Origin: Avena insularis
Lineage: Eukaryota > Streptophyta > Magnoliopsida > Poales > Poaceae
Reading direction: 5' to 3'
Length of the DNA stretch: 64,000 bases
Assembly (NCBI GenBank): GCA_023614405.1
Contig: JAJUPC010000234.1
Location: forward strand, 283,501-347,500
Below are positions 1-13,500 of this stretch, in pieces (position 1 is the first letter of the stretch; every line of letters begins with the position of its first letter). The notes under the pieces are model-generated. The model did no database searches. It had not been told where the DNA came from and was given only the letters and a program-made list of their open reading frames with translations. The translations under genes and the position numbers were made by a program.

Positions 1-91
1 ACTAGTGGATCCATATGTGGTATATGAAAAGAAAACACATGAAATGACTCTGGTTGTTGTTAGTAAAAAAAGCACTCATGCAATGACACTG

Positions 92-139
92 GTGGATCCA
101 TAGGTGGATTGTGAAAAGAACACACATGCAATGACACTG
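92..139 (+). repeat. Type A monomer (48 bp), representative copy
   Basis: The head is ggatccataggtggattgtg, followed by the shared core and actg. The head carries a short internal direct repeat (GTGGAT twice, 12 bp apart). On the plus strand the in-frame TAG in ccatag stops translation of this subtype, which is why plus-strand frames are short. Variants include gtgaacagagc (e.g. near 460 and 2,317), aaaggtggagtg (near 2,440) and a 47-bp form with gtggatgtg (near 33,110) that marks the later E blocks. Confidence 0.95.
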
Positions 140-178
140 GTTATTGTTAGTAAAAAGAACACACATGCAATGACACTG

Positions 179-227
179 GTGGATCCATGTGTGGTCTCTA
201 AAGGGAACACACATTTCAGTGACTCTG
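179..227 (+). repeat. 49-bp frame-shifting C monomer (tttca variant)
   Basis: Here the core reads acacatttca in place of acacatgca, adding one base. The same change occurs in B monomers (e.g. 354-402). Because 48 and 39 are multiples of three, these 49-mers and sporadic indels are what break the otherwise open reading frames. The variant recurs at constant positions inside each higher-order repeat, so it is an inherited marker. Confidence 0.93.
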
Positions 228-266
228 GTTGTTGTTAGTAAAAAGAACACGCATGCAATGACACTG

Positions 267-314
267 GTGGATCCATGTGTGGTCTCTGAAGAGAACACAC
301 ATGCAATGGCTCTG
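267..314 (+). repeat. Type C monomer (48 bp), representative copy
   Basis: The head is ggatccatgtgtggtctctg followed by aagag and the shared core. It differs from A and B only in the second half of the head, so A, B and C look like subtypes of one ancestral 48-mer. Marker variants include ctctaaaggg, ctctatatag, ctccgaag and tttctgaag. Confidence 0.95.
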
Positions 315-1195
315 GTTGTTGTTAGTAAAAGGAACACACATGCAATGACCCTGGTGGATCCATATGTGGTATGTGAAAAGAACACACATTTCAATGACTC
401 TGGTTATTGTTAGCAAAAAGAACACACATGCAATGACACTAGTGGATCCATAGGTGGATTGTGAACAGAGCACACATGCAATGACACTGGTGGATCCATA
501 TGTAGTATGTGAAAAGAAAACACATGAAATGACTCTGGTTGTTGTTAGTAAAGAAAGCCCACATGCAATGACACTAGTGGATCCAAAGGTGGATTGTTAA
601 AAGAACACACATGCAATGGCACTAGTGGATCTATATGTGGTATGTGAAAAGAACACAAATACAATGACTCTTGTTGTTGTTAGTAAAAAGAACACACCTG
701 CAATGACACTGGTGGATCCTTAGGTGGATTGTGAAAAGATCACACATGCAATGACACTAGTGGATCCATAGGTGGATTGTGAAAAGAACACACATGCAAT
801 GACACTGGTTCTTGTTAGTAAAAAGAACACGCATGCAATAACACTGGTGGATCCATAGGTGGATTGTGAAAAGAACACACATGCAATGACACTGGTTGTT
901 GTTAGTAAAAAGAACACGCATGCAATGACACTGGTGGATCCATAGGTGGATTGTGAAAAGAACACACATGCAATGACACTGGTTGTTGTTAGTAGAAAGA
1001 ACACACATGCAATGACACTGGTGGATCCATGTGTGGTCTCTGAAGAGAACACACATTTCAATGACTCTGATTGTTGTTAGTAAAAAAAACACACATGCAA
1101 TGACACTCGTGGATCCATGTGTGGTCTCTGAATAGAACACACATGCAATGACTCTGGTTGTTGTTAGTAAAAAGAGCACACATGCAATGACACTG

Positions 1196-1243
1196 GTGGA
1201 TCCATATGTGGTATGTGAAAAGAACACACATGCAATGACTCTG
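1196..1243 (+). repeat. Type B monomer (48 bp), representative copy
   Basis: The head is ggatccatatgtggtatgtg, followed by the shared core ending tctg. It contains a CATATG palindrome next to GGATCC. Variants with gaaaacacatgaaatg, gtatatg, gttgtatg, gaaaataac and gcgaaaag recur at fixed positions within the higher-order repeats and so act as phase markers. Confidence 0.95.
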
Positions 1244-1282
1244 GTTGTTGTTAGTAAAAAGAACACACATGCAATGACACTG
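1244..1282 (+). repeat. Type D monomer (39 bp), representative copy
   Basis: The head is gttgttgttagtaa, much shorter than the 48-mer head, joined to the same 3' core. D usually follows a B or C monomer and precedes a 48-mer, making an 87-bp dimer. D-D doublets occur, for example around 2,847-2,925, 12,358-12,440 and 33,020-33,100. A variant, D*, with gtaacaag and caata instead of caatg, sits just before the P-module anchor in the second half of the window. Confidence 0.95.
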
Positions 1283-2085
1283 GTGGATCCATGTGGTCTC
1301 TTAAGAGAACACACATTTCAATGACAATGGTGGATCCATATGTTGTATGTGAAAAGAAAACACATGAAATGACTCTAGTTGTTGTTAGTAAAAAAAGCAC
1401 ACATGCAATGACACTGGTGGATCCATAGGTGGATTGTGAAAAGAACACACATGCAATGACTCTGGTTGTTGTTAGTAAAAAGAACACACATGCAATGACA
1501 CTGGTGGATCCATGTGTAGTCTCAGAAGAGAACACACATTTCAATGACTCTGGTTGTTGTTACTAAAAAGAACACACATGCAATGACACTCGTGTATCCA
1601 TGTGTGGTCTCTGAAGAGAACACACATGCAGTGACTCTGGTTGTTGTTAGTAAAAAGAGCACGCATGCAATGACACTGGTGGATCCATAGGTGGATTGTG
1701 AAAAGAACACACATGCAATGACACTGGTGGATCCATATGTGGTATGTGAAAAGAACACACATGCAATGACTCTGGTTGTTGTTAGTAACAATAACATACA
1801 TGCAATAACACTAGTGGATCCATGTGTGGTCTCTGAAGAGAACACACATTTCAATGAGACTGGTGGATCCATATGTGGTATATGCAAAGAAAACACATGA
1901 AATGACTCTGGTTGTTGTTAGTAAAAAAAGCACACATGCAATGACACTGGTGGATCCATAGGTGGATTGTGAAAAGAACACACATGCAATGACACTGGTT
2001 GTTGTTAGTAAAAAGAACACACATGCAATGACACTGGTGGATCCATGTGTGGTCTCTAACGGGAACACACATTTCAGTGACTCTG

Positions 2086-2121
2086 GTTGTTAGTAAAAAG
2101 AACACACATGCAATGACACTG
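2086..2121 (+). repeat. 36-bp D monomer lacking one GTT
   Basis: This copy begins gttgttagtaa, with two GTT units instead of three, and is otherwise a normal D. The same 36-bp form recurs near 26,271, 28,085, 30,133, 31,050, 33,702, 40,729, 50,984 and 53,144. In the second half it regularly follows a C monomer with ctaagaag or ctatgaag, so there it is an inherited position-specific variant. Confidence 0.85.
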
Positions 2122-5100
2122 GTGGATCCATGTGTGGTCTCTGAAGAGAACACACATGCAATGGCTCTGGTTGTTGTTAGTAAAAGGAACACACATGCAA
2201 TGACCCTGGTGGATCCATATGTGGTATGTGAAAAGAACACACATTTCAATGACTCTGGTTATTGTTAGTAAAAAGAACACACATGCAATGACACTAGTGG
2301 ATCCATAGGTGGATTGTGAACAGAGCACACATGCAATGACACTGGTGGATCCATATGTGGTATGTGAAAAGAAAACACATGAAATGACTCTGGTTGTTGT
2401 TAGTAAAAAAAGCCCACATGCAATGACACCAGTGGATCCAAAGGTGGAGTGTGAAAAGAACACACATGCAATGGCACTAGTGGATCCATATGTGGTATGT
2501 GAAAAGAACAAAAATACAATGACTCTTGTTGTTGTTAGTAAAAAGAACACACCTACAATGACACTGGTGGATCCTTAGGTGGATTGTGAAAAGAGCACAC
2601 ATGCAATGACACTAGTGGATCCATAGGTGGATTGTGAAAAGAACACACATGCAATGACACTGGTTGTTGTTAGTAAAAAGAACACGCATGCAATGACACT
2701 GGTGGATCCATAGGTGGATTGTGAAAAGAACACACATGCAATGACACTGGTTGTTGTTAGTAGAAAGAACACACATGCAATGACATCAGGATCCATGTGT
2801 GGTGTCTGAAGAGAACACACATTTCAATGACTCTGATTGTTGTTAGTAAAAAGAACACACATGCAATGACACTGGTTGTTGTTAGTAAAAAGAACACACA
2901 TGCAATGACACTGGTGGATCCATGTGTGGTCTCTAAAGGGAACACACATTTCAGTGACTCTGGTTGTTGTTAGTAAAAAGAACACACATGCAATGACACT
3001 GGTGGATCCATGTGTGGTCTCTGAAGAGAACACACATGCAATGGCTCTGGTTGTTGTTAGTAAAAGGAACACACATGCAATGACCCTGGTGGATCCATAT
3101 GTGGTATGTGAAAAGAACACACATTTCAATGACTCTGGTTATTGTTAGTAAAAAGAACACACATGCAATGACACTAGTGGATCCATAGGTGGATTGTGAA
3201 CAGAGCACACATGCAATGACACTGGTGGATCCATATGTGGTATGTCAAAAGAAAACACATGAAATGACTCTGGTTGTTGTTAGTAAAAAAGCCCACATGC
3301 AATGACACTAGTGGATCCAAAGGTGGAGTGTGAAAAGAACACACATGCAATGGCACTAGTGGATCCATATGTGGTATGTGAAAAGAACACAAATACAATG
3401 ACTCTTGTTGTTGTTAGTAAAAAGAACACACACATGCAATGACACTGGTGGATCCTTAGGTGGATTGTGAAAAGAGCACACATGCAATGACACTAGTGGA
3501 TCCATAGGTGGATTGTGAAAAGAACACACATGCAATGACACTGGTTGTTGTTAGTAAAAAGAACACGCATGCAATGACACTGGTGGATCCATAGGTGGAT
3601 TGTGAAAAGAACACACATGCAATGACACTGGTTGTTGTTAGTAGAAAGAACACACATGCAATGACACTGGTGGATCCATGTGTGGTCTCTGAAGAGAACA
3701 CACATTTCAATGACTCTGATTGTTGTTAGTAAAAAGAACACACATGCAATGACACTCGTGGATCCATGTGTGGTATCTGAATAAACACATGCAATGACTC
3801 TTTGTTGTTAGTAAAAGAGCACACATGCAATGACACTGGTGGATCCATATGTGGTATGTGAAAAGAACACACATGCAATGACTCTGGTTGTTGTTAGTAA
3901 AAAGAACACACATGCAATGACACTGGTGGATCCATGTGTGGTCTCTTAAGAGAACACACATTTCAATGACACTGGTGGATCCATATGTTGTATGTGAAAA
4001 GAAAACACATGAAATGACTCTAGTTGTTGTTAGTAAAAAAAGCACACATGCAATGACACTGGTTGTTGTTAGTAAAAAGAACACACATGCAATGACACTG
4101 GTGGATCCATGTGTGGTCTCTGAAGAGAACACACATTTCAGGGACTCTGTTTGTTGTTAGTAAAAGGAACACACATGCAATGACACTGGTGGATCCATGT
4201 GGGGTCTCTGAAGAGAACACACATGCAATGGCTCTGGTTATTGTTAGTAAAAAGAACACACATGCAATGACCTTGGTGGATCCATATGTGGTATGTGAAA
4301 AGAACACACATTTCAATGACTCTGGTTATTGTTAGTAAAAAGAACACACATGCAATGACATTGGTGGATCCATAGGTGGATTGTGAAAAGAGAACACATG
4401 CAATGACACTGGTGGATCCATATGTGGTATGTGCAAAGAAAACACATGAAATGACTCTGGTTATTGTTAGTAAAAAAAGCCCACATGCAATGACGCTAGT
4501 GAATCCATAGGTGGATTGTGAAAATAACACACATGAAATGGCACTAGTGGATCCATATGTGGTATGTGAAAAGAACACACATACAATGACTCTTGTTGTT
4601 GTTAGTAAAAAGAACACACATGCAATGACACTGGTGGATTGTGAAAAGAGCACACATGTAATGACACTAGTGGATCCATAGGTGGATTGTGAAAAGAACA
4701 CACATGCAATGACACTGGTTCTTGTTAGTAAAAAGAATACGCATGCAGTGACACTTGTGGATCCATAGGTGGATTGTGAAAAGAACACACATGCAATGAC
4801 ACTGGTTGTTGTTAGTAAAAAGAACACGCATGCACTGACACTGGTGGATCCATAGGTGGATTGTGAAAAGAACACACATGCAATGACACTGGTTGTTGTT
4901 AGTAGAAAGAACACCCATGCAATGACACTGGTGGATCCCTGTGTGGTCTCTGAAGAGAACACACATTTCAATGACTCTGATTGTTGTTGGTAAAAAGACC
5001 ACACATGTAATGACACTGGTGGATCCATGTGTGGTCTCTATATAGAACACACATGCAATGACTCTGCTTGTTGTTAGTAAAAAGAGCACACATGCAATGA

Positions 5101-5823
5101 CACTAGTGGATCCATATGTGGTATGTGAAAATAACACACATGCAATGACTCTGGTTGTTGTTAGTAAAAAGAACACACATGCAATGACACTGGTGGATCC
5201 ATGTGTGGTCTCTGAAGAGAACACACATTTCAATGACACTGGTGGATCCATATGTGGTATGTGAAAAGAACACACATGAAATGACACTGGTGGATCCATA
5301 GGTGGATTGTGAAAAGAGAACACATGCAATGACACTGGTGGATCCATATGTGGTATGTGAAAAGAAAAGACATGAAATGACTCTGGTTGTTGTTAGTAAA
5401 AAAATCCCACATGCAATTACACTAGTGGATCCATAGGTGGATTGTGAAAAGAACACACATGCAATGGCACTAGTGGATCCATATGTGGTATGTGAAAAGA
5501 ACACACATACAATGACTTTTGTTGTTGTTAGAAAAAAAGAACACACATGCAATGACACTGGTGGATCCTTAGGTGGATTGTGAAAAGAGCACACATGCAA
5601 TGACACTAGTGGATCCATAGGTGGATTGTGAAAAGAACACACATGCAATGACACTGGTTGTTGTTAGTAAAAGGAACACGCATGCAATGACACTGGTGGA
5701 TCCATAGGTGGATTGTGAAAAGAACACACATGCAATGACACTGGTTGTTGTTAGTAGAAAGAACACACATGCAATGACACTGGTGGATCCATGTGTGGTC
5801 TCTGAAGAGAACACACATTTCAA

Positions 5824-8800
5824 TGACTCTGATTGTTGTTAGTAAAAAGAACACACATGCAATGACACTCGTGGATCCATGTGTGGTCTTTGAAGAGAAC
5901 ACATATGCAATTACTCTAGTTGTTGTTAGTAAAAAAGCACACATGCAATGACACAGGTGGATCCATATGTGGTATGTGAAAAGAACACACATGCAATGAC
6001 TCTGGTTGTTGTTAGTAAAAAGAACACACATGCAATGACACTGGTGGATCCATGTGTGGTCTCTTAAGAGAACACACATTTCAATGACAATGGTGGATCC
6101 ATATGTTGTATGTGAAAAGAAAACACATGAAATGACTCTAGTTGTTGTTAGTAAAAAAAGCACACATGCAATGACACTGGTGGATCCATAGGTGGATTGT
6201 GAAAAGAACACACATGCAATGACACTGGTTGTTGTTAGTAAAAAGAACACACATGCAATGACACTGGTGGATCCATGTGTAGTCTCAGAAGAGAACACAC
6301 ATTTCAATGACTCTGGTTGTTGTTACTAAAAAGAACACACATGCAATGACACTCGTGTATCCATGTGTGGTCTCTGAAGAGAACACACATGCAGTGACTC
6401 TGGTTGTTGTTAGTAAAAAGAGCACGCATGCAATGACACTGGTGGATCCATAGGTGGATTGTGAAAAGAACACACATGCAATGACACTGGTGGATCCATA
6501 TGTGGTATGTGAAAAGAACACACATGCAATGACTCTGGTTGTTGTTAGTAACAATAACATACATGCAATAACACTAGTGGATCCATGTGTGGTCTCTGAA
6601 GAGAACACACATTTCAATGAGACTGGTGGATCCATATGTGGTATATGCAAAGAAAACACATGAAATGACTCTGGTTGTTGTTAGTAAAAAAAGCACACAT
6701 GCAATGACACTGGTGGATCCATAGGTGGATTGTGAAAAGAACACACATGCAATGACACTGGTTGTTGTTAGTAAAAAGAACACACATGCAATGACACTGG
6801 TGGATCCATGTGTGGTCTCTAAAGGGAACACACATTTCAGTGACTCTGGTTGTTGTTAGTAAAAAGAACACACATGCAATGACACTGGTGGATCCATGTG
6901 TGGTCTCTGAAGAGAACACACATGCAATGGCTCTGGTTGTTGTTAGTAAAAGGAACACACATGCAATGACCCTGGTGGATCCATATGTGGTATGTGAAAA
7001 GAACACACATTTCAATGACTCTGGTTATTGTTAGTAAAAAGAACACACATGCAATGACACTAGTGGATCCATAGGTGGATTGTGAACAGAGCACACATGC
7101 AATGACACTGGTGGATCCATATGTGGTATGTGAAAAGAAAACACATGAAATGACTCTGGTTGTTGTTAGTAAAAAAAGCCCACATGCAATGACACTAGTG
7201 GATCCAAAGGTGGAGTGTGAAAAGAACACACATGCAATGGCACTAGTGGATCCATATGTGGTATGTGAAAAGAACACAAATACAATGACTCTTGTTGTTG
7301 TTAGTAAAAAGAACCCACCTGCAATGACACTGGTGGATCCTTAGGTGGATTGTGAAAAGAGCACACATGCAATGACACTAGTGGATCCATAGGTGGATTG
7401 TGAAAAGAACACACATGCAATGACTATGGTTGTTGTTAGTAAAAATTACACACATGCAATGACACTGGTGGATCCATAGGTGGATTGTGAAAAGAACACA
7501 CATGCAATGACACTGGTTGTTGTTAGTAGAAAGAACACACATGCAATGACACTGGTGGATCCATGTGTGGTCTCTGAAGAGAACACACATTTCAATGACT
7601 CTGATTGTTGTTAGTAAAAAGAACACACATGCAATGACACTGGTTGTTGTTAGTAAAAAGAACACACATGCAATGACACTGGTGGATCCATGTGTGGTCT
7701 CTAAACTGAACACACATTACAGTGACTCTTGTTGTTAGTAAAAGAACACACATGCAATGACATTGGTGGATCCATGTGTGGTCTCTGAAGAAGAACACAT
7801 GCAATGGCTCTGGTTGTTGTTAGTTAAAAGAACCCCCATGCAATGACCCTGGTGGATCCATATGTGGTATGTGAAAAGAACACACATTTCAATGACTCTG
7901 GTTATTGTTAGTAAAAAGAACACACATGCAATGACACTAGTGGATCCATAGGTGGATTGTGAACAGAGCACACATGCAATGACACTGGTGGATCCATATG
8001 TGGTATGTCAAAAGAAAACACATGAAATGACTCTGGTTGTTGTTAGTAAAAAAGCCCACATGCAATGACACTAGTGGATCCAAAGGTGGAGTGTGAAAAG
8101 AACACACATGCAATGGCACTAGTGGATCCATATGTGGTATGTGAAAAGAACACAAATACAATGACTCTTGTTGTTGTTAGTAAAAAGAACACACATGCAA
8201 TGACACTGGTGGATCCTTAGGTGGATTGTGAAAAGAGCACACATGCAATGACACTAGTGGATCCATAGGTGGATTGTGAAAAGAACACACATGCAATGAC
8301 ACTGGTTGTTGTTAGTAAAAAGAACACGCATGCAATGACACTGGTGGATCCATAGGTGGATTGTGAAAAGAACACACATGCAATGACACTGGTTGTTGTT
8401 AGTAGAAAGAACACACATGCAATGACACTGGTGGATCCATGTGTGGTCTCTGAAGAGAACACACATTTCAATTACTCTGATTGTTGTTAGTAAAAAGAAC
8501 ACACATGCAATGACACTGTCGGATCCATGTGTGGTCTCTGAATAGAACACACATGCAATGACTCTGGTTGTTGTTAGTAAAAAGAGCACACATGCAATGA
8601 CACTGGTGGATCCATATGTGGTATGTGAAAAGAACACACATGCAATGACTCTGGTTGTTGTTAGTAAAAAGAACACACATGCAATGACACTGGTGGATCC
8701 ATGTGTGGTCTCTTAAGAGAGCACACACATTTCAATGACAAAGGTGGATCCATATGTTGTATGTGAAAAAAACACATGCAATGACTCCAGTTGTTGTTAG

Positions 8801-10580
8801 TGAAAAGCACACATGCAATGACACTGGTTGTTGTTAGTAAAAAGAACACACATGCAATGACACTGGTGGATCCATGTGTGGTCTCTGAAGAGAACACACA
8901 TTTCAGGGACTCTGTTTGTTGTTAGTAAAAGGAACACACATGCAATGACACTGGTGGATCCATGTGGGGTCTCTGAAGAGAACACACATGCAATGGCTCT
9001 GGTTATTGTTAGTAAAAAGAACACACATGCAATGACCTTGGTGGATCCATATGTGGTATGTGAAAAGAACACACATTTCAATGACTCTGGTTATTGTTAG
9101 TAAAAAGAACACACATGCAATGACATTGGTGGATCCATAGGTGGATTGTGAAAAGAGAACACATGCAATGACACTGGTGGATCCATATGTGGTATGTGCA
9201 AAGAAAACACATGAAATGACTCTGGTTATTGTTAGTAAAAAAAGCCCACATGCAATGACGCTAGTGAATCCATAGGTGGATTGTGAAAATAACACACATG
9301 AAATGGCACTAGTGGATCCATATGTGGTATGTGAAAAGAACACACATACAATGACTCTTGTTGTTGTTAGTAAAAAGAACACACATGCAATGACACTGGT
9401 GGATTGTGAAAAGAGCACACATGTAATGACACTAGTGGATCCATAGGTGGATTGTGAAAAGAACACACATGCAATGACACTGGTTCTTGTTAGTAAAAAG
9501 AATACATGCGGTGACACTTGTGGATCCATAGGTGGATTGTGAAAGAACACACATGCAATGACACTGGTTGTTGTTAGTAAAAGAACACGCATGCATGACA
9601 CTGGTGGATCCATAGGTGGATTGTGAAAAGAACACACATGCAATGACACTGGTTGTTGTTAGTAGAAAGAACACCCATGCAATGACACTGGTGGATCCCT
9701 GTGTGGTCTCTGAAGAGAACACACATTTCAATGACTCTGATTGTTGTTGGTAAAAAGACCACACATGTAATGACACTGGTGGATCCATGTGTGGTCTCTA
9801 TATAGAACACACATGCAATGACTCTGCTTGTTGTTAGTAAAAAGAGCACACATGCAATGACACTGGTGGATCCATATGTGGTATGTGAAAAGAACACACA
9901 TGCAATGACTCCAGTTGTTGTTAGTAAAAAGAACACACATGCAATGACATTGGTCGATCCATGTGTGGTCTCTGAAGAAAACACACATTTCAAAGACACT
10001 GGTGGATCCATATGTGGTATGTGAAAAGAATACACATGAAATGACTTGGTGGATCCATAGGTGGATTGTGAAAGAGAACACATGCAATGACACTGGTGGA
10101 TCCATATGTGGTATGTGAAAAGAAAGACATGAAATGACTCTGGTTGTTGTTAGTAAAAAAATCCCACATGCAATTACACTAGTGGATCCATAGGTGGATT
10201 GTGAAAAGAACACACATGCAATGGCACTAGTGGATCCATATGTGGTATGTGAAAAGAACACACATACAATGACTTTTGTTGTTGTTAGAAAAAAAGAACA
10301 CACATGCAATGACACTGGTGGATCCTTAGGTGGATTGTGAAAAGAGCACACATGCAATGACACTAGTGGATCCATAGGTGGATTGTGAAAAGAACACACA
10401 TGCAATGACACTGGTTGTTGTTAGTAAAAAGAACACGCATGCAATGACACTGGTGGATCCATAGGTGGATTGTGAAAAGAACACACATGCAATGACACTG
10501 GTTGTTGTTAGTAGAAAGAACACACATGCAATGACACTGGTGGATCCATGTGTGGTCTCTGAAGAGAACACACATTTCAA
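5824..10580 (+). repeat. 4.76-kb higher-order repeat, copy 2
   Basis: Same block order as copy 1, with anchors at 7,595 and 8,471: 1,772, 876 and 2,109 bp, total 4,757. The stretch 6,285-6,659 gives the same 124-codon minus-strand translation as 1,522-1,896, so the copies are near-identical there. Two places are locally degraded: 7,690-7,830 (aaactgaac, gaagaagaac, aaccccc) and 9,490-10,125 (several one- or two-base losses). Confidence 0.9.
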
Positions 10581-13500
10581 TGACTCTGATTGTTGTTAGT
10601 AAAAAGAACACACATGCAATGACACTGGTGGATCCATGTGTGGTCTCTGAAGAGAACCCACATGCAATGACTGTGGTTGTTGTTTGTAAAAAGAGCACAC
10701 ATGCAATGACACAGGTGGATCCATATGTGGTATGTGAAAAGAAAACACATGAAATGACTCTGTTTGTTGTTAGTAAAAAGAACACACATGCAATGACACT
10801 GGTGGATCCATGTGTGGTCTCTTAAGAGAACACACATTTCAATGACACTGGTGGATCCATATGTTGTATGTGAAAAGAAAACACATGAAATGACTCTAGT
10901 TGTTGTTAGTAAAAAAAGCACACATGCAATGACACTGGTGGATCCATAGGTGGATTGTGAAAAGAACACACATGCAATGACACTGGTTGTTGTTAGTAAA
11001 AAGAACACACATGCAATGACACTGGTGGATCCATGTGTAGTCTCAGAAGAGAACACACATTTCAATGACTCTGGTTGTTGTTACTAAAAAGAATACACAT
11101 GCAATGACACTCGTGTATCCATGTGTGGTCTCTGAAGAGAAACACACATGAAGTTACTCTGTTTTTTGTTAGTAAAAAGAGCACGCATGCAATGACACTG
11201 GTGGATCCATAGGTGGATTGTGAAAAGAACACACATGCAATGACACTGGTGGATCCATATGTGGTATGTGAAAAGAACACACATGCAATGACTCTGGTTG
11301 TTGTTAGTAACAATAACATACATGCAATAACACTAGTGGATCCATGTGTGGTCTCTGAAGAGAACACACATTTCAATGAGACTGGTGGATCCATATGTGG
11401 TATATGCAAAGAAAACACATGAAATGACTCTGGTTGTTGTTAGTAAAAAAAGCACACATGCAATGACACTGGTGGATCCATAGGTGGATTGTGAAAAGAA
11501 CACACATGCAATGACACTTTGTTGTTAGTAAAAAGAACACACATGCAATGACACTGGTGGATCCATGTGTGGTCTCTAAAGGGAACACACATTTCAGTGA
11601 CTCTGGTTGTTGTTAGTAAAAAGAACACACATGCAATGACACTGGTGGATCCATGTGTGGTCTCTGAAGAGAACACACATGCAATGGCTCTGGTTGTTGT
11701 TAGTAAAAGGAACACACATGCAATGACCCTGGTGGATCCATATGTGGTATGTGAAAAGAACACACATTTCAATGACTCTGGTTATTGTTAGTAAAAAGAA
11801 CACACATGCAATGACACTAGTGGATCCATAGGTGGATTGTGAACAGAGCACACATGCAATGACACTGGTGGATCCATATGTGGTATGTGAAAAGAAAACA
11901 CATGAAATGACTCTGGTTGTTGTTAGTAAAAAAAGCCCACATGCAATGACACTAGTGGATCCAAAGGTGGAGTGTGAAAAGAACACACATGCAATGGCAC
12001 TAGTGGATCCATATGTGGTATGTGAAAAGAACACAAATACAATGACTCTTGTTGTTGTTAGTAAAAAGAACCCACCTGCAATGACACTGGTGGATCCTTA
12101 GGTGGATTGTGAAAAGAGCACACATGCAATGACACTAGTGGATCCATAGGTGGATTGTGAAAAGAACACACATGCAATGACACTGGTTGTTGTTAGTAAA
12201 AAGAACACGCATGCAATGACACTGGTGGATCCATAGGTGGATTGTGAAAAGAACACACATGCAATGACACTGGTTGTTGTTAGTAGAAAGAACACACATG
12301 CAATGACACTGGTGGATCCATGTGTGGTCTCTGAAGATTACAATCATTTCAATGACTCTGATTGTTGTTAGTAAAAAGAACACACATGCAATGACACTGG
12401 TTGTTGTTAGTAAAAAGAACACACATGCAATGACACTGGTGGATCCATGTGTGGTCTCTAAAGGGAACACACATTTCAGTGACTCTGGTTGTTGTTAGTA
12501 AAAAGAACACACATGCAATGACACTGGTGGATCCATGTGTGGTCTCTGAAGAGAACACACATGCAATGGCTCTGGTTGTTGTTAGTAAAAGGAACACACA
12601 TGCAATGACCCTGGTGGATCCATATGTGGTATGTGAAAAGAACACACATTTCAATGACTCTGGTTATTGTTAGTAAAAAGAACACACATGCAATGACACT
12701 AGTGGATCAATAGGTGGATTGTGAACAGAGCACACATGCAATGACACTGGTGGATCCATATGTGGTATGTGAAAAGAAAACACATGAAATGACTCTGGTT
12801 GTTGTTAGTAAAAAAAGCCCACATGCAATGACACTAGTGGATCCAAAGGTGGAGTGTGAAAAGAACACACATGCAATGGCACTAGTGGATCCATATGTGG
12901 TATGTGAAAAGAACACAAATACAATGACTCTTGTTGTTGTTAGTAAAAAGAACACACCTGCAATGACACTGGTGGATCCTTAGGTGGATTGTGAAAAGAG
13001 CACACATGCAATGACACTAGTGGATCCATAGGTGGATTGTGAAAAGAACACACATGCAATGACACTGGTTGTTGTTAGTAAAAAGAACACGCATGCAATG
13101 ACACTGGTGGATCCATAGGTGGATTGTGAAAAGAACACACATGCAATGACACTGGTTGTTGTTAGTAGAAAGAACACACATGCAATGACACTGGTGGATC
13201 CATGTGTGGTCTCTGAAGAGAACACACATTTCAATGACTCTGATTGTTGTTAGTAAAAAGAACACACATGCAATGACACTCGTGGATCCATGTGTGGTCT
13301 CTGAATAGAACACACATGCAATGACTCTGGTTGTTGTTAGTAAAAAGAGCACACATGCAATGACACTGGTGGATCCATATGTGGTATGTGAAAAGAACAC
13401 ACATGCAATGACTTTGGTTGTTGTTAGTAAAAAGAACACACATGCAATGACACTGGTGGATCCATGTGTGGTATCTTAAGAGAACACACATTTCAATGAC

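Larger units (their letters stand above)
1..1061 (+). repeat. Partial module at window start (second half of a 1.77-kb block, with an extra dimer)
   Basis: Base 1 corresponds to about 1,864 in the next block: both carry the gtatatg B monomer and then D, A and D. The ctctaaaggg C marker (about 189) and the end anchor (tttcaatgactctgatt, 1,061) are in the same order as at 2,047 and 2,827. It is about 90 bp longer because it contains an additional A-D pair with gttcttgttag (near 809), a marker otherwise seen in the 2.11-kb block. It therefore looks like a hybrid made by unequal exchange. Confidence 0.75.
1062..5823 (+). repeat. 4.76-kb higher-order repeat, copy 1
   Basis: Bounded by the anchor (49-bp C monomer running into ctctgattgttg). 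It has internal anchors at 2,827 and 3,710, so the blocks are 1,766, 883 and 2,113 bp (total 4,762). The 1.77-kb block carries unique markers: gttactaaaaag (near 1,558), cgtgtatcc (near 1,590) and aacaataacatac (near 1,789). The 2.11-kb block carries gtggggtctc (near 4,199), ctatatagaac (near 5,037) and gttggtaaaaag (near 4,986). The 0.88-kb block closely matches the second half of the 1.77-kb block: the ctctaaaggg marker is at 2,924, against ctctaacggg at 2,047. Confidence 0.9.

Noticed and set aside
1..12. ACTAGTGGATCC at the window start resembles a cloning-vector polylinker (SpeI-BamHI).
   Set aside because: The same string occurs many times inside the array as an ordinary junction of actagtgg and gtggatcc monomer variants (for example near 577, 747 and 2,294), so it is native repeat sequence.
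189..413. Short plus-strand frames of 60-116 codons with NTHAMTLVDP-type repeats.
   Set aside because: They end at the TAG of type A monomers or at frame shifts, and each is a copy of the same monomers; there is no start context or composition that sets them apart.
4138..5028. Repetitive minus-strand protein with Cys/Phe/Thr-rich 13- and 16-residue repeats.
   Set aside because: The frame is a direct consequence of monomer length. Overlapping frames of the same kind exist throughout the array and are broken by the 49-bp monomer in every HOR.
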